Assembly: GCF_018398395.1 (NCBI RefSeq)
Contig: NZ_JAHCBF010000003.1
Span: forward strand, 310,001 to 374,000
Length of the DNA stretch: 64,000 bases
Direction of reading: 5' to 3'
From: Croceicoccus gelatinilyticus
GTDB lineage: Bacteria; Pseudomonadota; Alphaproteobacteria; Sphingomonadales; Sphingomonadaceae
The position numbers and the translations under genes are program-made. Each line of letters starts with the position of its first letter. Position 1 is the stretch's first letter. Below the pieces are notes generated by a model, which worked only from the letters and a program-made list of their open reading frames with translations, searched no databases and was not told the origin of the DNA. Below, piece by piece: positions 36,626-45,540 of the stretch.

Positions 36626-37833
36626 GCACGCAGACGATCTCCAGAAAGGCGGACTTCCCCGGCATGGTCAATGCCGACGGCAGCCCGTGGCACTACCTCG
36701 ACACTGCGGCGACGGCGCAGAAGCCGCAGGCCGTCGTCGATGCGATGACCCGCGCGCTGGGCCGCGATTATGCGACCGTACACCGCGGCGTCTATTCGCG
36801 CAGTGCAGAGATGACGCTGGGCTACGAATCTGCCCGCCGCAAGGTGGCTGGCCTCGTCGGCGGGGCCGAGGACGAGATCGTTTTCACTCGCGGCGCGACC
36901 GAGGCGATCAATCTCGTTGCTGCAACATGGGGTGCAGCAAACCTGAAGGCCGGAGACCGCGTTCTCCTGTCGGTTCTGGAGCATCATTCCAACATCGTGC
37001 CGTGGCAAATGCTGCGCGACCGCATCGGAATCGAGATCGATGTCTGCCCGCTGACCGAAGATGGCCGCATCGACCTCGATGCTGCGCGGCAAGTCGTTGA
37101 CGAACGGACGAAACTGATCGCGCTGGCGCACGTGTCGAACGTGCTCGGATCGCGGCTCGATACGGCAAAGGCGGCAGATCTCGCCCATTCGGTGGGTGCG
37201 AAATTGCTGCTCGACGGTTGTCAGGCGGTGCCCCGCACAAAAGTCGACGTGAAAACGCTCGATTGCGACTTCTACGTGTTCTCCGCGCACAAGATCTATG
37301 GCCCCACGGGCATCGGTGCGCTCTGGGCGAAGAAGGACATTTTGGACGCCATGCCCCCCTATCAGGGCGGCGGCGCGATGATCGACCGCGTGACGTTCGA
37401 AAAGACGACATGGGCCGACGCGCCGCAGCGGTTCGAGGCGGGCACCCCCGCCATTACCGAGGCGATCGCCTTTGCCGCTGCCATTGATTACGTCGAGGCC
37501 ATCGGCATCGATCATATCGCGCGGCACGAGGACGAACTGTGCCGGAAGGCGCGCGCCGAACTGGCGAAGATCAACTCACTCCGCCTGTTTGGGCCGGATG
37601 ACAGCGCAGGGATCGTCAGCTTCCAGCTTGGCGACATTCACCCGCACGATCTCGGCACCATCCTCGACGAGGAGAACGTCGCGATCCGCGCCGGTCACCA
37701 CTGCGCGCAGCCGCTGATGGATCACCTCGGCGTTCCCGCGACTGCCCGGGCCAGCTTCGGCCTCTATTCCGACGAAGACGATATCGCCGCGCTGATCCGC
37801 GGCATCGAACGTACCATGAGGATCTTCGGATGA
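36622..37833 (+). CDS. sufS: Cysteine desulfurase SufS
   Basis: 403 residues from a GTG overlapping sufD. This class V, PLP-dependent enzyme removes sulfur from cysteine as a persulfide for SufB. The PLP Lys is K224 in FSAHKIYGPTG and the catalytic Cys is C361 in RAGHHCAQPLM, placing it in the SufS (group II) rather than IscS group. Other marks are TVHRGVYSRS, EHHSNIVPWQ and HVSNVLGS. No SufE/SufU gene is in this operon, so the sulfur-transfer partner must be elsewhere. Coupled to the next gene by a 4-base overlap. Confidence 0.97.
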   Translation: MSTQTISRKADFPGMVNADGSPWHYLDTAATAQKPQAVVDAMTRALGRDYATVHRGVYSRSAEMTLGYESARRKVAGLVGGAEDEIVFTRGATEAINLVAATWGAANLKAGDRVLLSVLEHHSNIVPWQMLRDRIGIEIDVCPLTEDGRIDLDAARQVVDERTKLIALAHVSNVLGSRLDTAKAADLAHSVGAKLLLDGCQAVPRTKVDVKTLDCDFYVFSAHKIYGPTGIGALWAKKDILDAMPPYQGGGAMIDRVTFEKTTWADAPQRFEAGTPAITEAIAFAAAIDYVEAIGIDHIARHEDELCRKARAELAKINSLRLFGPDDSAGIVSFQLGDIHPHDLGTILDEENVAIRAGHHCAQPLMDHLGVPATARASFGLYSDEDDIAALIRGIERTMRIFG

Positions 37834-38339
37834 CCGACGAAAACACCCCCGACCGCGTCGTGGCCCCGCCGCCGACCGAGGAAGTGACCAGCATCGAGCA
37901 GCCGCGCCGCGCGCGCGTGCAGGACCTTGTCGAAGAGCCCGAGGAAACCGCCGCCGAAAAGCTGGAGCGCAAGAAGGACTATCTCGACGGCTTCCTGAAG
38001 GAAAAGCCCGAAGGCGTGTCCGGCAACGAACCAGGCGGCGAGCTTTACGAAAGCGTCGTGACGGCGCTGAAGGAAATTTACGACCCGGAAATCCCGGTCA
38101 ACATCTACGACCTCGGTCTGATCTACGGTGTCGAGATCGACGACAACAGCCGCGCGGTCGTCACCATGACGCTCACCACGCCGCACTGTCCGGTGGCCGA
38201 ATCGATGCCGGGCGAGGTCGAACTGCGCGTCGGCGCGGTGCCGGGCGTGGGCGATGCCGAAGTGAACCTCGTCTGGGACCCGCCGTGGGATCCGGGCAAG
38301 ATGAGCGACGAGGCCAAGCTCGAACTCGGAATGCTGTGA
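37830..38339 (+). CDS. sufT: SUF-associated DUF59 protein (SufT-like)
   Basis: 169 residues. The C-terminal 105 residues are the DUF59/MIP18 domain: VVTALKEIYDPEIPVNIYDLGLIYGV, VTMTLTTPHCPVAESMPGEVELRV with the conserved Cys, and VNLVWDPPWDPGKMSDEAKLELGML. It is a Fe-S cluster maturation or carrier factor, related to SufT and eukaryotic FAM96. The first 60 residues are an acidic extension of low complexity. The stop overlaps the start of the GNAT gene by 4 bases. Confidence 0.92.
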   Translation: MTDENTPDRVVAPPPTEEVTSIEQPRRARVQDLVEEPEETAAEKLERKKDYLDGFLKEKPEGVSGNEPGGELYESVVTALKEIYDPEIPVNIYDLGLIYGVEIDDNSRAVVTMTLTTPHCPVAESMPGEVELRVGAVPGVGDAEVNLVWDPPWDPGKMSDEAKLELGML

Positions 38340-38836
38340 GCACCGCAGACGCCTCGACGCTGGCCATCACCGTGGCCGACTACCGCGATCCGGCGGACGC
38401 GGCGGCGCTTGTCGCGCTGCTCGACGCTTATGCGCGCGATCCGATGGGCGGGGGTGAGCCGCTGTCCGCGAAGTCGCGTGCCGGCCTGGCAGATGCACTG
38501 GCAAAGCACCCCGGTGCGTTCAGCCTGATCGCTCGCGAGGACGGTGAACCGGTCGGCCTTGCCAACTGCTTTACCGGCTTTTCGACGTTCGCTTGCGCGC
38601 CGCTGGTCAACATTCACGACATGGCCGTCCTGCCCGCGCACCGCGGCAAGGGTATCGGACGCGCTCTGATGCGCGCGGTCGCCGAAGAGGCGAAAAAGCG
38701 CGGGGCCTGCAAGATCACACTCGAAGTCCTGTCGGGCAACGAAGGGGCAAAGGCTCTCTATGCCAGCGAAGGCTATGCGACTTATGCCCTTGATCCGGCG
38801 AAGGGCAGCGCCCAATTCTGGGAAAAGAAGCTATGA
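38336..38836 (+). CDS. GNAT family acetyltransferase inside the suf operon
   Basis: 166 residues from a GTG that overlaps the sufT stop. The GNAT fold is clear: VNIHDMAVLPAHRGKGIGRALMRAVAEEAKKRGACKITLEV, given in part, with the acetyl-CoA pyrophosphate loop HRGKGIG. A final beta strand ends with LYASEGYATYAL. The N-terminal substrate-binding half is unusually rich in Ala and Asp. It transfers an acetyl group to an amine, but the substrate is unknown. The 4-base overlaps on both sides (sufT before, sufA after) mean it is fully built into the operon and not a casual neighbour. Confidence 0.9.
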   Translation: MSTADASTLAITVADYRDPADAAALVALLDAYARDPMGGGEPLSAKSRAGLADALAKHPGAFSLIAREDGEPVGLANCFTGFSTFACAPLVNIHDMAVLPAHRGKGIGRALMRAVAEEAKKRGACKITLEVLSGNEGAKALYASEGYATYALDPAKGSAQFWEKKL

Positions 38837-39192
38837 CCGACACCAAGACACGCCCCGCCCCGAAGGCCGCCGTTACGCTGACTCCCAGCGCCGAGCAGCG
38901 CGTGGCCGACCTCATGGCCAAGGCGCCCGAAGGCGCGATCGGCGTAAAGCTGTCGACCCCGCGTCGCGGCTGTTCGGGCCTTGCCTACTCGGTCGATTAC
39001 GTGGACGAGGCGAATGCCTTTGACGAGCGGATCGAAACGCCCGGCGGCCTGTTCTTCATCGACGGTGCCAGCGTGCTCTACCTGATCGGCAGCACGATGG
39101 ACTGGGTCGAGGACGACTTTCAGGCAGGCTTCGTCTTCAACAATCCCAACGCGACCGGCTCGTGCGGCTGCGGGGAAAGTTTCACCGTCTGA
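38833..39192 (+). CDS. sufA: A-type Fe-S carrier (SufA/IscA/HesB)
   Basis: 119 residues. A-type carriers accept a cluster from the SufB scaffold and pass it to apo-proteins. The three conserved cysteines are present: one in RRGCSGLAYSVDY, and the pair in the C-terminal GSCGCGESFTV. The N-terminal 20 residues are a Lys/Ala/Pro-rich lead. It closes the operon, and its start overlaps the GNAT stop. It ends two bases before the convergent gene at 39194, with no clear hairpin. Confidence 0.95.
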   Translation: MTDTKTRPAPKAAVTLTPSAEQRVADLMAKAPEGAIGVKLSTPRRGCSGLAYSVDYVDEANAFDERIETPGGLFFIDGASVLYLIGSTMDWVEDDFQAGFVFNNPNATGSCGCGESFTV

Positions 39193-39193
39193 T

Positions 39194-40141
39194 TCAGACG
39201 GTCGGCGCACTCCCGCCGTCCAGGAAGTCGAGCAGCGCCGCGTCGAATTCGTCGACTTGGCCGTTGCCCGAGATCTGGGCGTCCAGCCACTTCTTCTCGC
39301 TCGCCGTCACGGCATGGTCGGCCGCGACAAGCTGTTCGCGGGTCGGTTCGTTCGTGCCCTTGCGGCCGAAGACCTTGCCGAAACGGTTCGGGCTGGTCTT
39401 TGCCATACGGCCAAGGAAGCGGCCAACGTTCGAGCTGGCGTCTGCCATGCACGATTCCAGTTCGGCAGCGCGTTCGCGGCTGATCTGGGCATTTTCCGAC
39501 GAATAGCCCTGCAGGTGGTTGCCAACGGCCTGCACGAACAGGCGCTTCCATTCGGGCGCATTGTTCGCGTCGAGGCAGGCGTCCTTGATGCGGTAGAGCA
39601 TTTCGGCCTCGCGGCGGCTGACCGCGCCGGGGCGGTCCGATCCGGGGGCGAAGATAGCGCGGCGCAGGATCTTGCATTCCGCGGCGCTGACATGGGTGTG
39701 CGAAAGCTCGCCGCCGCAGCGCGTGGGGCCGGTGCCGGTCAGCACTTCATGCTCCATGACGCCGAGGACATAGACCTTCATCTTTTCCGGCACGTTCGAG
39801 GCGCGTTCGACGAGGCGGACGACCAATTCCAGTTCGGCCATCGATTCGACTTTGCCGCTGGCGCTCAGGCGCGAGATCAGCCAGCTGCCCTGTTCCTCGG
39901 TGACGTAGCCACGCGGCTCCAGCGTGTTGAGCACGTATTCGCCGATCGCCTCGACGAAGAAATCGACCCAGGCATCGGTGCGGCTGCCCAACGAATCGTT
40001 CAATGCGAAGATCGCTTCTGCCTCTTCGGCGGTGATCTGTCCGTCACCCCAACCGGCGCGGCGGAGCTGGAGAATCTCTTCGTCCGAAATCTGCCGATCG
40101 GCAGCAGCCTGCCGGGCGATATCGCTGAAATGCATGGTCAT
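39194..40141 (-). CDS. Unknown protein with EF-hand-like repeats
   Basis: 315 residues, no named family. Two acidic loops look like EF-hands: one at about residues 31-43 (WGDGQITAEEAEA) and one near the C-terminus (ISGNGQVDEFDAAL). They lack several canonical oxygen ligands, so calcium binding is only possible. The middle is helical, with a loop containing Cys and His (RCGGELSHTHVS; AECKILRR). No signal or membrane helix is seen. ATGs at 40141 and 40135 compete as start. It sits convergent to the suf operon and probably has no link with it. Confidence 0.65.
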   Translation of the reverse strand: MTMHFSDIARQAAADRQISDEEILQLRRAGWGDGQITAEEAEAIFALNDSLGSRTDAWVDFFVEAIGEYVLNTLEPRGYVTEEQGSWLISRLSASGKVESMAELELVVRLVERASNVPEKMKVYVLGVMEHEVLTGTGPTRCGGELSHTHVSAAECKILRRAIFAPGSDRPGAVSRREAEMLYRIKDACLDANNAPEWKRLFVQAVGNHLQGYSSENAQISRERAAELESCMADASSNVGRFLGRMAKTSPNRFGKVFGRKGTNEPTREQLVAADHAVTASEKKWLDAQISGNGQVDEFDAALLDFLDGGSAPTV

Positions 40142-40222
40142 GAGCGCGCAAAACCCCTTGTTCGTCGGGGAATGGCTTACCCAAACAAGCTTAAGACCGA
40201 GTTACCTTGGCGCGAAAGCCGT

Positions 40223-40642
40223 TCAGCGGCGACGAAGCGCGGCAACGCAAGCCGCGCGGTCGACATCGCGCCCGTCGGTGCCGCGACGCGCTTCCACCCA
40301 TGTCGCGGTTTCGCCGCGGCCCGGTGCGGTGGGATAGAGGAAGATGTCGAGGACGCAGGCATTGCCCGAGAACTGCAGCTTGCGCGCATCCCCTTCCCAT
40401 ACGTCGAGCCGCGGGGTGCCGAACTGGCGGACAAGGCCGCTGGCATCGGTGCCGATCACGCCGTCGAGGCCCGGTGCATCCATGATCCGCGGCGCGCGAA
40501 AGCCGGTCTGCGGCTGGATCGCCGGTTCCTGCGGCGGCACCGGCGCGGTTGCCGCGGGGCGCGAGGACGGGACGGTATAGCTGGGCCCGCTGGCACAGGC
40601 GGCAACAAGCGGGATCAGGGCAAGGGCGATAAGGCTACGCAT
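40223..40642 (-). CDS. Unknown lipoprotein
   Basis: 139 residues. The N-terminus (MRSLIALALIPLVAACAS) is a lipoprotein signal with Cys16 in the lipobox. A Pro/Ala-rich stretch follows to about residue 50, then a compact C-terminal domain with two cysteines. It may be an outer-membrane or periplasmic lipoprotein. The gene overlaps the 3' end of the EI24 gene by 8 bases on the same strand and should be translated with it. Function unknown. Confidence 0.72.
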   Translation of the reverse strand: MRSLIALALIPLVAACASGPSYTVPSSRPAATAPVPPQEPAIQPQTGFRAPRIMDAPGLDGVIGTDASGLVRQFGTPRLDVWEGDARKLQFSGNACVLDIFLYPTAPGRGETATWVEARRGTDGRDVDRAACVAALRRR

Positions 40643-41363
40643 CGATCTTCCCCTGCCTCAGCGCGGCGCGATGCACCAGATGGGTCGCCGCCGCTGCCCC
40701 CAGGAACGGGGCCAGCAGGTTCAGGATCGGGATGGCCAGCAGCCCGACGACGGCAAGGCCGAGCAGGAAGCGGCTGGAAAAGCCCAGTGGAGCGGCAGCG
40801 CCGTCCTTCATATGGCGCACCCAGACCATGTCTTGAAGCTCTCGCCCCAGCAGAAACGCATTCACGACTGCGAAGACCACCGCAGGGCCGATCGCGGTGA
40901 AAACCAACGCCAGCGCGAAGGGCAGGGCAATGAGGTTCGCGAGCAGCGCCCTTACCGCACCGCGAATGGCGATCCGCGCCTGTTCGCCCATCGGCAGGTC
41001 GCGCGGGGAAAGCGCCGGATAGAACTTCGCCTCGACCAGTTCGACAACCTCGTCGGCATAGAACTGCAGCACCGCCATCGCGACGATGCGCCATGCGAGC
41101 CACGCCGCGATCAGGCCGACCAGTCCCAGCACCGCGATCATCGCAATCCCGACGCCGGGCACGGTCTGGTCGTAGTCCAGCCCGAACATTGCCCCGATAC
41201 CCCAGCCCAGCAGCACGACCAGAGCCGCGCCGAGCACGACGGCAAGCACGAGGCTGATGAGGATCGACTTCACCAGAAGCCAGATGACCCGCCTGTCGCC
41301 AAGCTGGGTCGCCGCCAGCGCGAAGGCCTGCGGTATCGAAAGGGCGGAACGGGCATCCTGCAT
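40635..41363 (-). CDS. EI24 domain integral membrane protein (CysZ-like)
   Basis: 242 residues from the ATG at 41363. It has four to five hydrophobic helices in the EI24/CysZ-like arrangement (SILISLVLAVVLGAALVVLLGWG; GIAMIAVLGLVGLIAAWLAW; IALPFALALVFTAIGPAVVFAVV; LGLAVVGLLAIPILNLLAPFLG, shown in short pieces). EI24 proteins include the sulfate permease CysZ, but many bacterial members have no known substrate, and no cysteine-synthesis gene is near. Upstream is a divergent adenosine kinase gene with about 150 bases between. Confidence 0.85.
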   Translation of the reverse strand: MQDARSALSIPQAFALAATQLGDRRVIWLLVKSILISLVLAVVLGAALVVLLGWGIGAMFGLDYDQTVPGVGIAMIAVLGLVGLIAAWLAWRIVAMAVLQFYADEVVELVEAKFYPALSPRDLPMGEQARIAIRGAVRALLANLIALPFALALVFTAIGPAVVFAVVNAFLLGRELQDMVWVRHMKDGAAAPLGFSSRFLLGLAVVGLLAIPILNLLAPFLGAAAATHLVHRAALRQGKIDA

Positions 41364-41511
41364 CGATGCAGGTAGATGCGAGCGCGGGTGCCGTGTCAAT
41401 CAGGCGCGCGCCAATAAAGCGCGTGATGTTCGGCGCTTGCCGTATCGGGCAAGTGCGCCTAACCCCGCTGCCATTCTCAATTCGATCTCGAAAAAGGCCC
41501 ATAGCCAACCC

Positions 41512-42507
41512 ATGACCGACACCCGTTTCGACGTCCTCGCCATCGGCAATGCCATCGTCGACGTCATCTCGCCGTGCGAAGACGCGTTTCTGGAAAGCGA
41601 AGGGCTCGACAAGGGCGCGATGGCACTGGTCGATACCGCGCGGGCTGAGGAGCTTTACGCCCACATGGGCCCGGCACGCGAAATTTCGGGCGGTTCGGCA
41701 GCAAACACGTGCGCGGGTCTGGCGGCGCTGGGCAGCAAGGCGGCTTTCATCGGGCAGGTTGCCGACGATCAGCTCGGCTCTGTCTTCGCGCACGACATTC
41801 GCGCCGCGGGCATCCATTACGAAGTCGCACCGCGCGAAGGCGATCCGCCGACGGCACGGTGCCTTGTCCTCGTGACGCCCGATGGTCAGCGCACGATGAA
41901 CACGTTCCTCGGCGCCTCGCAGCATCTGCCTGCCAGCGCGATCGATGCGGACCTGATCGCCAGCGCCAAGGTGCTCTACCTCGAAGGGTACCTGTGGGAT
42001 CCCGACGATCCGCGCGCCGCGATGAAGGGCGCGATCGAAGCGGCCCGCGCGGCGGGGCGGCAGGTCGCCTTCACGCTGTCGGACGCTTTCCTGCTCGACC
42101 GCCACGGCGACGATTTCCGCAAGCTGATTGACGATGGGTTGATCGATATTCTCTTCGCTAATGAAGTCGAACTGCTGGGCCTGACCGGAGCGGCCGATTT
42201 CGAAGCGGGCGTTGCCGCGCTTGCGCCGAAGCTGCCGGTGCTGGTCGCCACGCGCAGCGAGAAAGGCGCGATTGCGGTGTCGGGCGATAAACGCGCCGAA
42301 GTGCCTGCCGAACCCGTTGCCAAGGTCGTCGATACGACCGGCGCGGGCGACAGCTTTGCCGCGGGCTTCCTGCACGGTCATGTCAGCGGCGCGCCGCTGG
42401 CCGATTGCCTGACGATGGGTGCGGTCGCCGCAGCCGAAGTCATCAGCCACTATGGCGCGCGGCCCGAGGCCGACCTCAAGGCGCTCGTCGCGACCCGCCT
42501 GGGATAA
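41512..42507 (+). CDS. PfkB-family sugar kinase, adenosine kinase type
   Basis: 331 residues from the ATG at 41512. PfkB-type ribokinase fold: GNAIVDVISPCEDAFL, the sugar-binding GGSAANTCAGLAALG motif, and the anion-hole DTTGAGDSFAAGFLHG with the catalytic Asp. Related alphaproteobacterial enzymes phosphorylate adenosine, but other nucleosides or sugars cannot be ruled out. It is convergent with purD, and a perfect hairpin lies between them. A purine pathway role for this and purD is suggestive. Confidence 0.92.
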   Translation: MTDTRFDVLAIGNAIVDVISPCEDAFLESEGLDKGAMALVDTARAEELYAHMGPAREISGGSAANTCAGLAALGSKAAFIGQVADDQLGSVFAHDIRAAGIHYEVAPREGDPPTARCLVLVTPDGQRTMNTFLGASQHLPASAIDADLIASAKVLYLEGYLWDPDDPRAAMKGAIEAARAAGRQVAFTLSDAFLLDRHGDDFRKLIDDGLIDILFANEVELLGLTGAADFEAGVAALAPKLPVLVATRSEKGAIAVSGDKRAEVPAEPVAKVVDTTGAGDSFAAGFLHGHVSGAPLADCLTMGAVAAAEVISHYGARPEADLKALVATRLG

Positions 42508-42514
42508 TCAGCGC

Positions 42515-42537
42515 GGGCTGAGCATCATGCTCAGCCC
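42515..42537. terminator. Bidirectional hairpin between adenosine kinase and purD
   Basis: A perfect ten-base stem GGGCTGAGCA/TGCTCAGCCC with a 3-base loop starts 8 bases after the kinase stop and overlaps the end of purD. There is no strong T-run (CCTTCGCTT), so it is a structural terminator candidate for both genes. Confidence 0.6.
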
Positions 42538-43832
42538 TTCGCTTCGCGCTCTACCTCGCGCCAGCCGATGTCGCGGCGGCAGAAGCCGGTCGGGAAATCG
42601 ATGGCGTCGACCATCGCGTAAGCGACTTTCTGCGCAGCGGTGACACTGTCGCCGCTGGCCGTCACGTTCAGCACGCGCCCGCCATTGGCGACAAGCTGGC
42701 CGTCCTTCTGCGCGGTGCCGGCATGGAAAACCTTGCCGCCTTTCGCCTCTGCCGCGTCCAGCCCGCCGATCGCGCCGCCCTTTTCGGGCGTGTCGGGATA
42801 GCCCTTGGCTGCCATCACCACGGTCAGCGCGGTCTGGTCGGTGAAACGCGCAGGCGGCAGCTTGCCGAGCGAATTGGTCGCGCAGGCGAGCAGGATCTCG
42901 CCCAGATCGTCCTCGAGCCGCATCATCAGCACCTGGCATTCCGGATCGCCGAAGCGGCAGTTGTATTCGATGAGCTTCGGCCCCTCGTCAGTCAGCATCA
43001 GGCCCGCATAGAGCACACCGCGATAGGGGGTGCCGTCTTCGGCCATCTGGCGCACGGTCGGCGCGATGATGCGTTCCAGCACCTGCCCGCGCAGCATGGG
43101 GCTGAGCACAGGGGCGGGGCTGTAGGCACCCATGCCGCCGGTGTTGGGGCCGGTATCGCCTTCGCCGACGCGCTTGTGGTCCTGCGCCGACCCGAACGGC
43201 ATGATCGTAGCGCCGTCGGTGATCGCGAAATAGCTCGCTTCCTCGCCGCGCATGAATTCCTCGATCACGACTTGCGCACCGGCAGAGCCGAAGCGCCCGC
43301 CGAAGATGTCGCGGATCGCCTCGATCGCCTCGGCCTCGCTCTCGGCGATGATCACGCCCTTGCCCGCGGCCAGGCCGTCGGCCTTGATGACGACGGGGAT
43401 AGTGAAGTCCTTCAAGGCCGCCAGAGCCTCGTCCGCCGTGTCGGCGCGCACATAACCGGCGGTGGGAATGCCCGCGCGCTGGCACATGTCCTTGGTAAAT
43501 CCTTTCGACCCTTCGAGCTGCGCAGCCTCCCGGCTGGGGCCGAAGACCGCGATGCCCGCACCGCGCAGCGCGTCGGCAATCCCGTCGACCAGCGGCGCTT
43601 CGGGGCCGACCACGACGAGACCGACGTGATTTTCCTCGCAGAAGGCGATAGTCGCGTCATGGTCCGACACGTCGAGCGAAATGCATTCGGCGTGGTCGGC
43701 GATGCCCGGGTTGCCCGGCGCGGCAAAGATTTTCCCCGGCTCACGCCCTTCGGGCCGCAGCAGGCGGGATTGCGCCAGCTTCCATGCCAGCGCATGTTCG
43801 CGTCCGCCCGAGCCGATCAAAAGGAAGTTCAT
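42531..43832 (-). CDS. purD: Phosphoribosylamine-glycine ligase (GAR synthetase)
   Basis: 433 residues. It joins glycine to phosphoribosylamine with ATP in de novo purine synthesis. The start [17 protein letters not shown], the ATP-grasp region ([19 protein letters not shown]) and the metal-binding block [18 protein letters not shown] are all clear. An N-terminal insert ([18 protein letters not shown]) is usual for proteobacteria. It is divergent from xseA; the first base of its ATG is shared with the xseA TTG. Confidence 0.97.
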   Translation of the reverse strand: MNFLLIGSGGREHALAWKLAQSRLLRPEGREPGKIFAAPGNPGIADHAECISLDVSDHDATIAFCEENHVGLVVVGPEAPLVDGIADALRGAGIAVFGPSREAAQLEGSKGFTKDMCQRAGIPTAGYVRADTADEALAALKDFTIPVVIKADGLAAGKGVIIAESEAEAIEAIRDIFGGRFGSAGAQVVIEEFMRGEEASYFAITDGATIMPFGSAQDHKRVGEGDTGPNTGGMGAYSPAPVLSPMLRGQVLERIIAPTVRQMAEDGTPYRGVLYAGLMLTDEGPKLIEYNCRFGDPECQVLMMRLEDDLGEILLACATNSLGKLPPARFTDQTALTVVMAAKGYPDTPEKGGAIGGLDAAEAKGGKVFHAGTAQKDGQLVANGGRVLNVTASGDSVTAAQKVAYAMVDAIDFPTGFCRRDIGWREVEREAKG

Positions 43833-45313
43833 TGGCCAATCGCCCTGAAAATTACGATGAAGACGCGCGCCTCCTAGCGAAGGAGAGGCAAGGGGACAAC
43901 GCCGCCCCCCTGTCGATTTCGCAAATCTCCAACATGTTGAAGCGCACGGTCGAGGATCGCTTCGGCCATGTACGCCTTCGCGGCGAGCTTTCGGGCGTCA
44001 AACGCGCAGCATCAGGCCACATGTATTGCGCGCTGAAGGACGAGAACGCCGTGATCGACGGCGTGATGTGGCGGGGCAATGCGGGACGGCTGGCGTTCCG
44101 GCCCGAGGACGGCGTCGAAGTCATCGCGACGGGCAAGCTGACGACATATCCGGGTCGTTCCAAATACCAGATCGTCATCGATTCGATGGAGATCGCAGGC
44201 GAGGGTGCGTTGCTCGCGCTACTCGCGAAACTGAAGGCGAAGCTGGAGGCCGAGGGCCTTTTCGCGCCCGAACGCAAGCGCCGCCTGCCGTTCCTGCCGC
44301 GCACGATCGGCGTGGTGACCAGCCCGACCGGCGCGGTCATTCGCGATATATTGCACCGGCTGGGCGACCGCTTTCCAAGCCACGTCGTTGTCTGGCCGGT
44401 GATGGTGCAGGGACAGGGCTCTGCCGAGCAGGTCGCCAATGCCGTTCGCGGGTTTTCGGCACTCGCCCCGAACGGGCCGGTGCCGCGCCCCGATCTGCTG
44501 ATCGTCGCGCGCGGGGGCGGATCGATCGAGGATCTGTGGTCCTTCAACGAGGAAGTCGTCGTGCGCGCCATCGCCGAATCGACGATCCCGACGATCTCCG
44601 CCGTCGGGCACGAGACCGATACGACGCTGGCCGACTTTGCCGCCGACTTGCGCGCGCCGACGCCCACGGCCGCGGCCGAACTGGCGGTTCCGGTGCGTCA
44701 GGAACTGATGGCCATACTCGACGAATATGCCGCGCGGCAGCGGCGCGGCGTCGTGCGGCCCGTGGCGCTGGCCCGCGAAAGGCTGGTGACGTGGAGCGAG
44801 CGGCTTCCCGATCCCAGGATGCTGGTCGAGGCACAGGGCCAGCGGCTCGATGACCTGACCGACCGGTTGCGGCGCGGCCTTGCGGGGCGTGCTGAACAGG
44901 CGCGGCGCGCGCTGGCGGAAAGCGGCGGGGGCCTTCGCCCTGCGCTTCTGCAGCGCCATGTCGTGCAGCTTCGCCGCGATCTGGCGCGCGTGCCCGATCC
45001 CGGCGTTCTTGCGCGTCAGCGGGTGCGCGAGGCGGGACAGGCGCTGGCCTCGCTTTCGCGCCTTCTGCCGCAGCTCAATCCTTATGCCCCGCTCGAACGC
45101 GGTTATGCGGTGGTCACCGATCCTTCGGGCCACGCCGTCACGACGCGGGAAAGTGCAGCGGCGCAATCGGGCCTGACGCTGCGCTTCCGCGATGGTACTC
45201 TGGATGTCACCCCCGGTGAGTCCGTGCCGCCTGCACCTGCGCCCCGTCCCCGCAAGGCCGCGCGCCGCTCGTCGCAGGATGATCCCGCTTCGGGCCAGCA
45301 GTCATTGTTTTGA
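43832..45313 (+). CDS. xseA: Exodeoxyribonuclease VII large subunit
   Basis: 493 residues from a TTG at 43832. XseA degrades single-stranded DNA together with XseB in mismatch and recombination repair. The OB-fold N-terminus ([29 protein letters not shown], in part) and the catalytic middle ([77 protein letters not shown], in part) are well preserved. A C-terminal coiled coil and a Pro/Arg-rich tail follow. The TTG start is inferred from the family's N-terminal length; the next in-frame ATG is about residue 35. The small subunit is not in the window. Confidence 0.95.
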   Translation: MANRPENYDEDARLLAKERQGDNAAPLSISQISNMLKRTVEDRFGHVRLRGELSGVKRAASGHMYCALKDENAVIDGVMWRGNAGRLAFRPEDGVEVIATGKLTTYPGRSKYQIVIDSMEIAGEGALLALLAKLKAKLEAEGLFAPERKRRLPFLPRTIGVVTSPTGAVIRDILHRLGDRFPSHVVVWPVMVQGQGSAEQVANAVRGFSALAPNGPVPRPDLLIVARGGGSIEDLWSFNEEVVVRAIAESTIPTISAVGHETDTTLADFAADLRAPTPTAAAELAVPVRQELMAILDEYAARQRRGVVRPVALARERLVTWSERLPDPRMLVEAQGQRLDDLTDRLRRGLAGRAEQARRALAESGGGLRPALLQRHVVQLRRDLARVPDPGVLARQRVREAGQALASLSRLLPQLNPYAPLERGYAVVTDPSGHAVTTRESAAAQSGLTLRFRDGTLDVTPGESVPPAPAPRPRKAARRSSQDDPASGQQSLF

Positions 45314-45339
45314 CAGGTCCCTTTGCCTATCTGGATTGC

Positions 45340-45540
45340 ATGTTGATGAGTACCAAAGAACCGGCCCGCCTGATCTACGGCCCCAACGGCTTCCGCCAGC
45401 TCAGCGCGGGGGACCATGTCCTTTGCGCCGTGTCCGGCGTTCCGATCCAGCTCGACATGCTCCGTTACTGGAGTGTGGAGCGACAGGAGGCTTACGCCAC
45501 CTGCGAAATCGCGACAGAGCGGCTTTCGCCGAAGGGATGA
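45340..45540 (+). CDS. DUF2093 protein
   Basis: 66 residues from 45340, with an alternative ATG at 45346 and a TTG at 45310 that would overlap the xseA stop. The family core is easily seen: ARLIYGPNGFRQLSAGDHVLCAVSGVPI, followed by the signature LRYWSVERQEAYATCEIA. Members are short, cytoplasmic and of unknown function, found next to xseA in many alphaproteobacteria. The stop overlaps the start of the next gene (ATGA), so it is coupled to the peptidase gene. Confidence 0.88.
   Translation: MLMSTKEPARLIYGPNGFRQLSAGDHVLCAVSGVPIQLDMLRYWSVERQEAYATCEIATERLSPKG

Noticed and set aside
40615-42450. Long minus-strand open frame over EI24 and adenosine kinase
   Set aside because: Crosses two genes with clear families; shadow composition.
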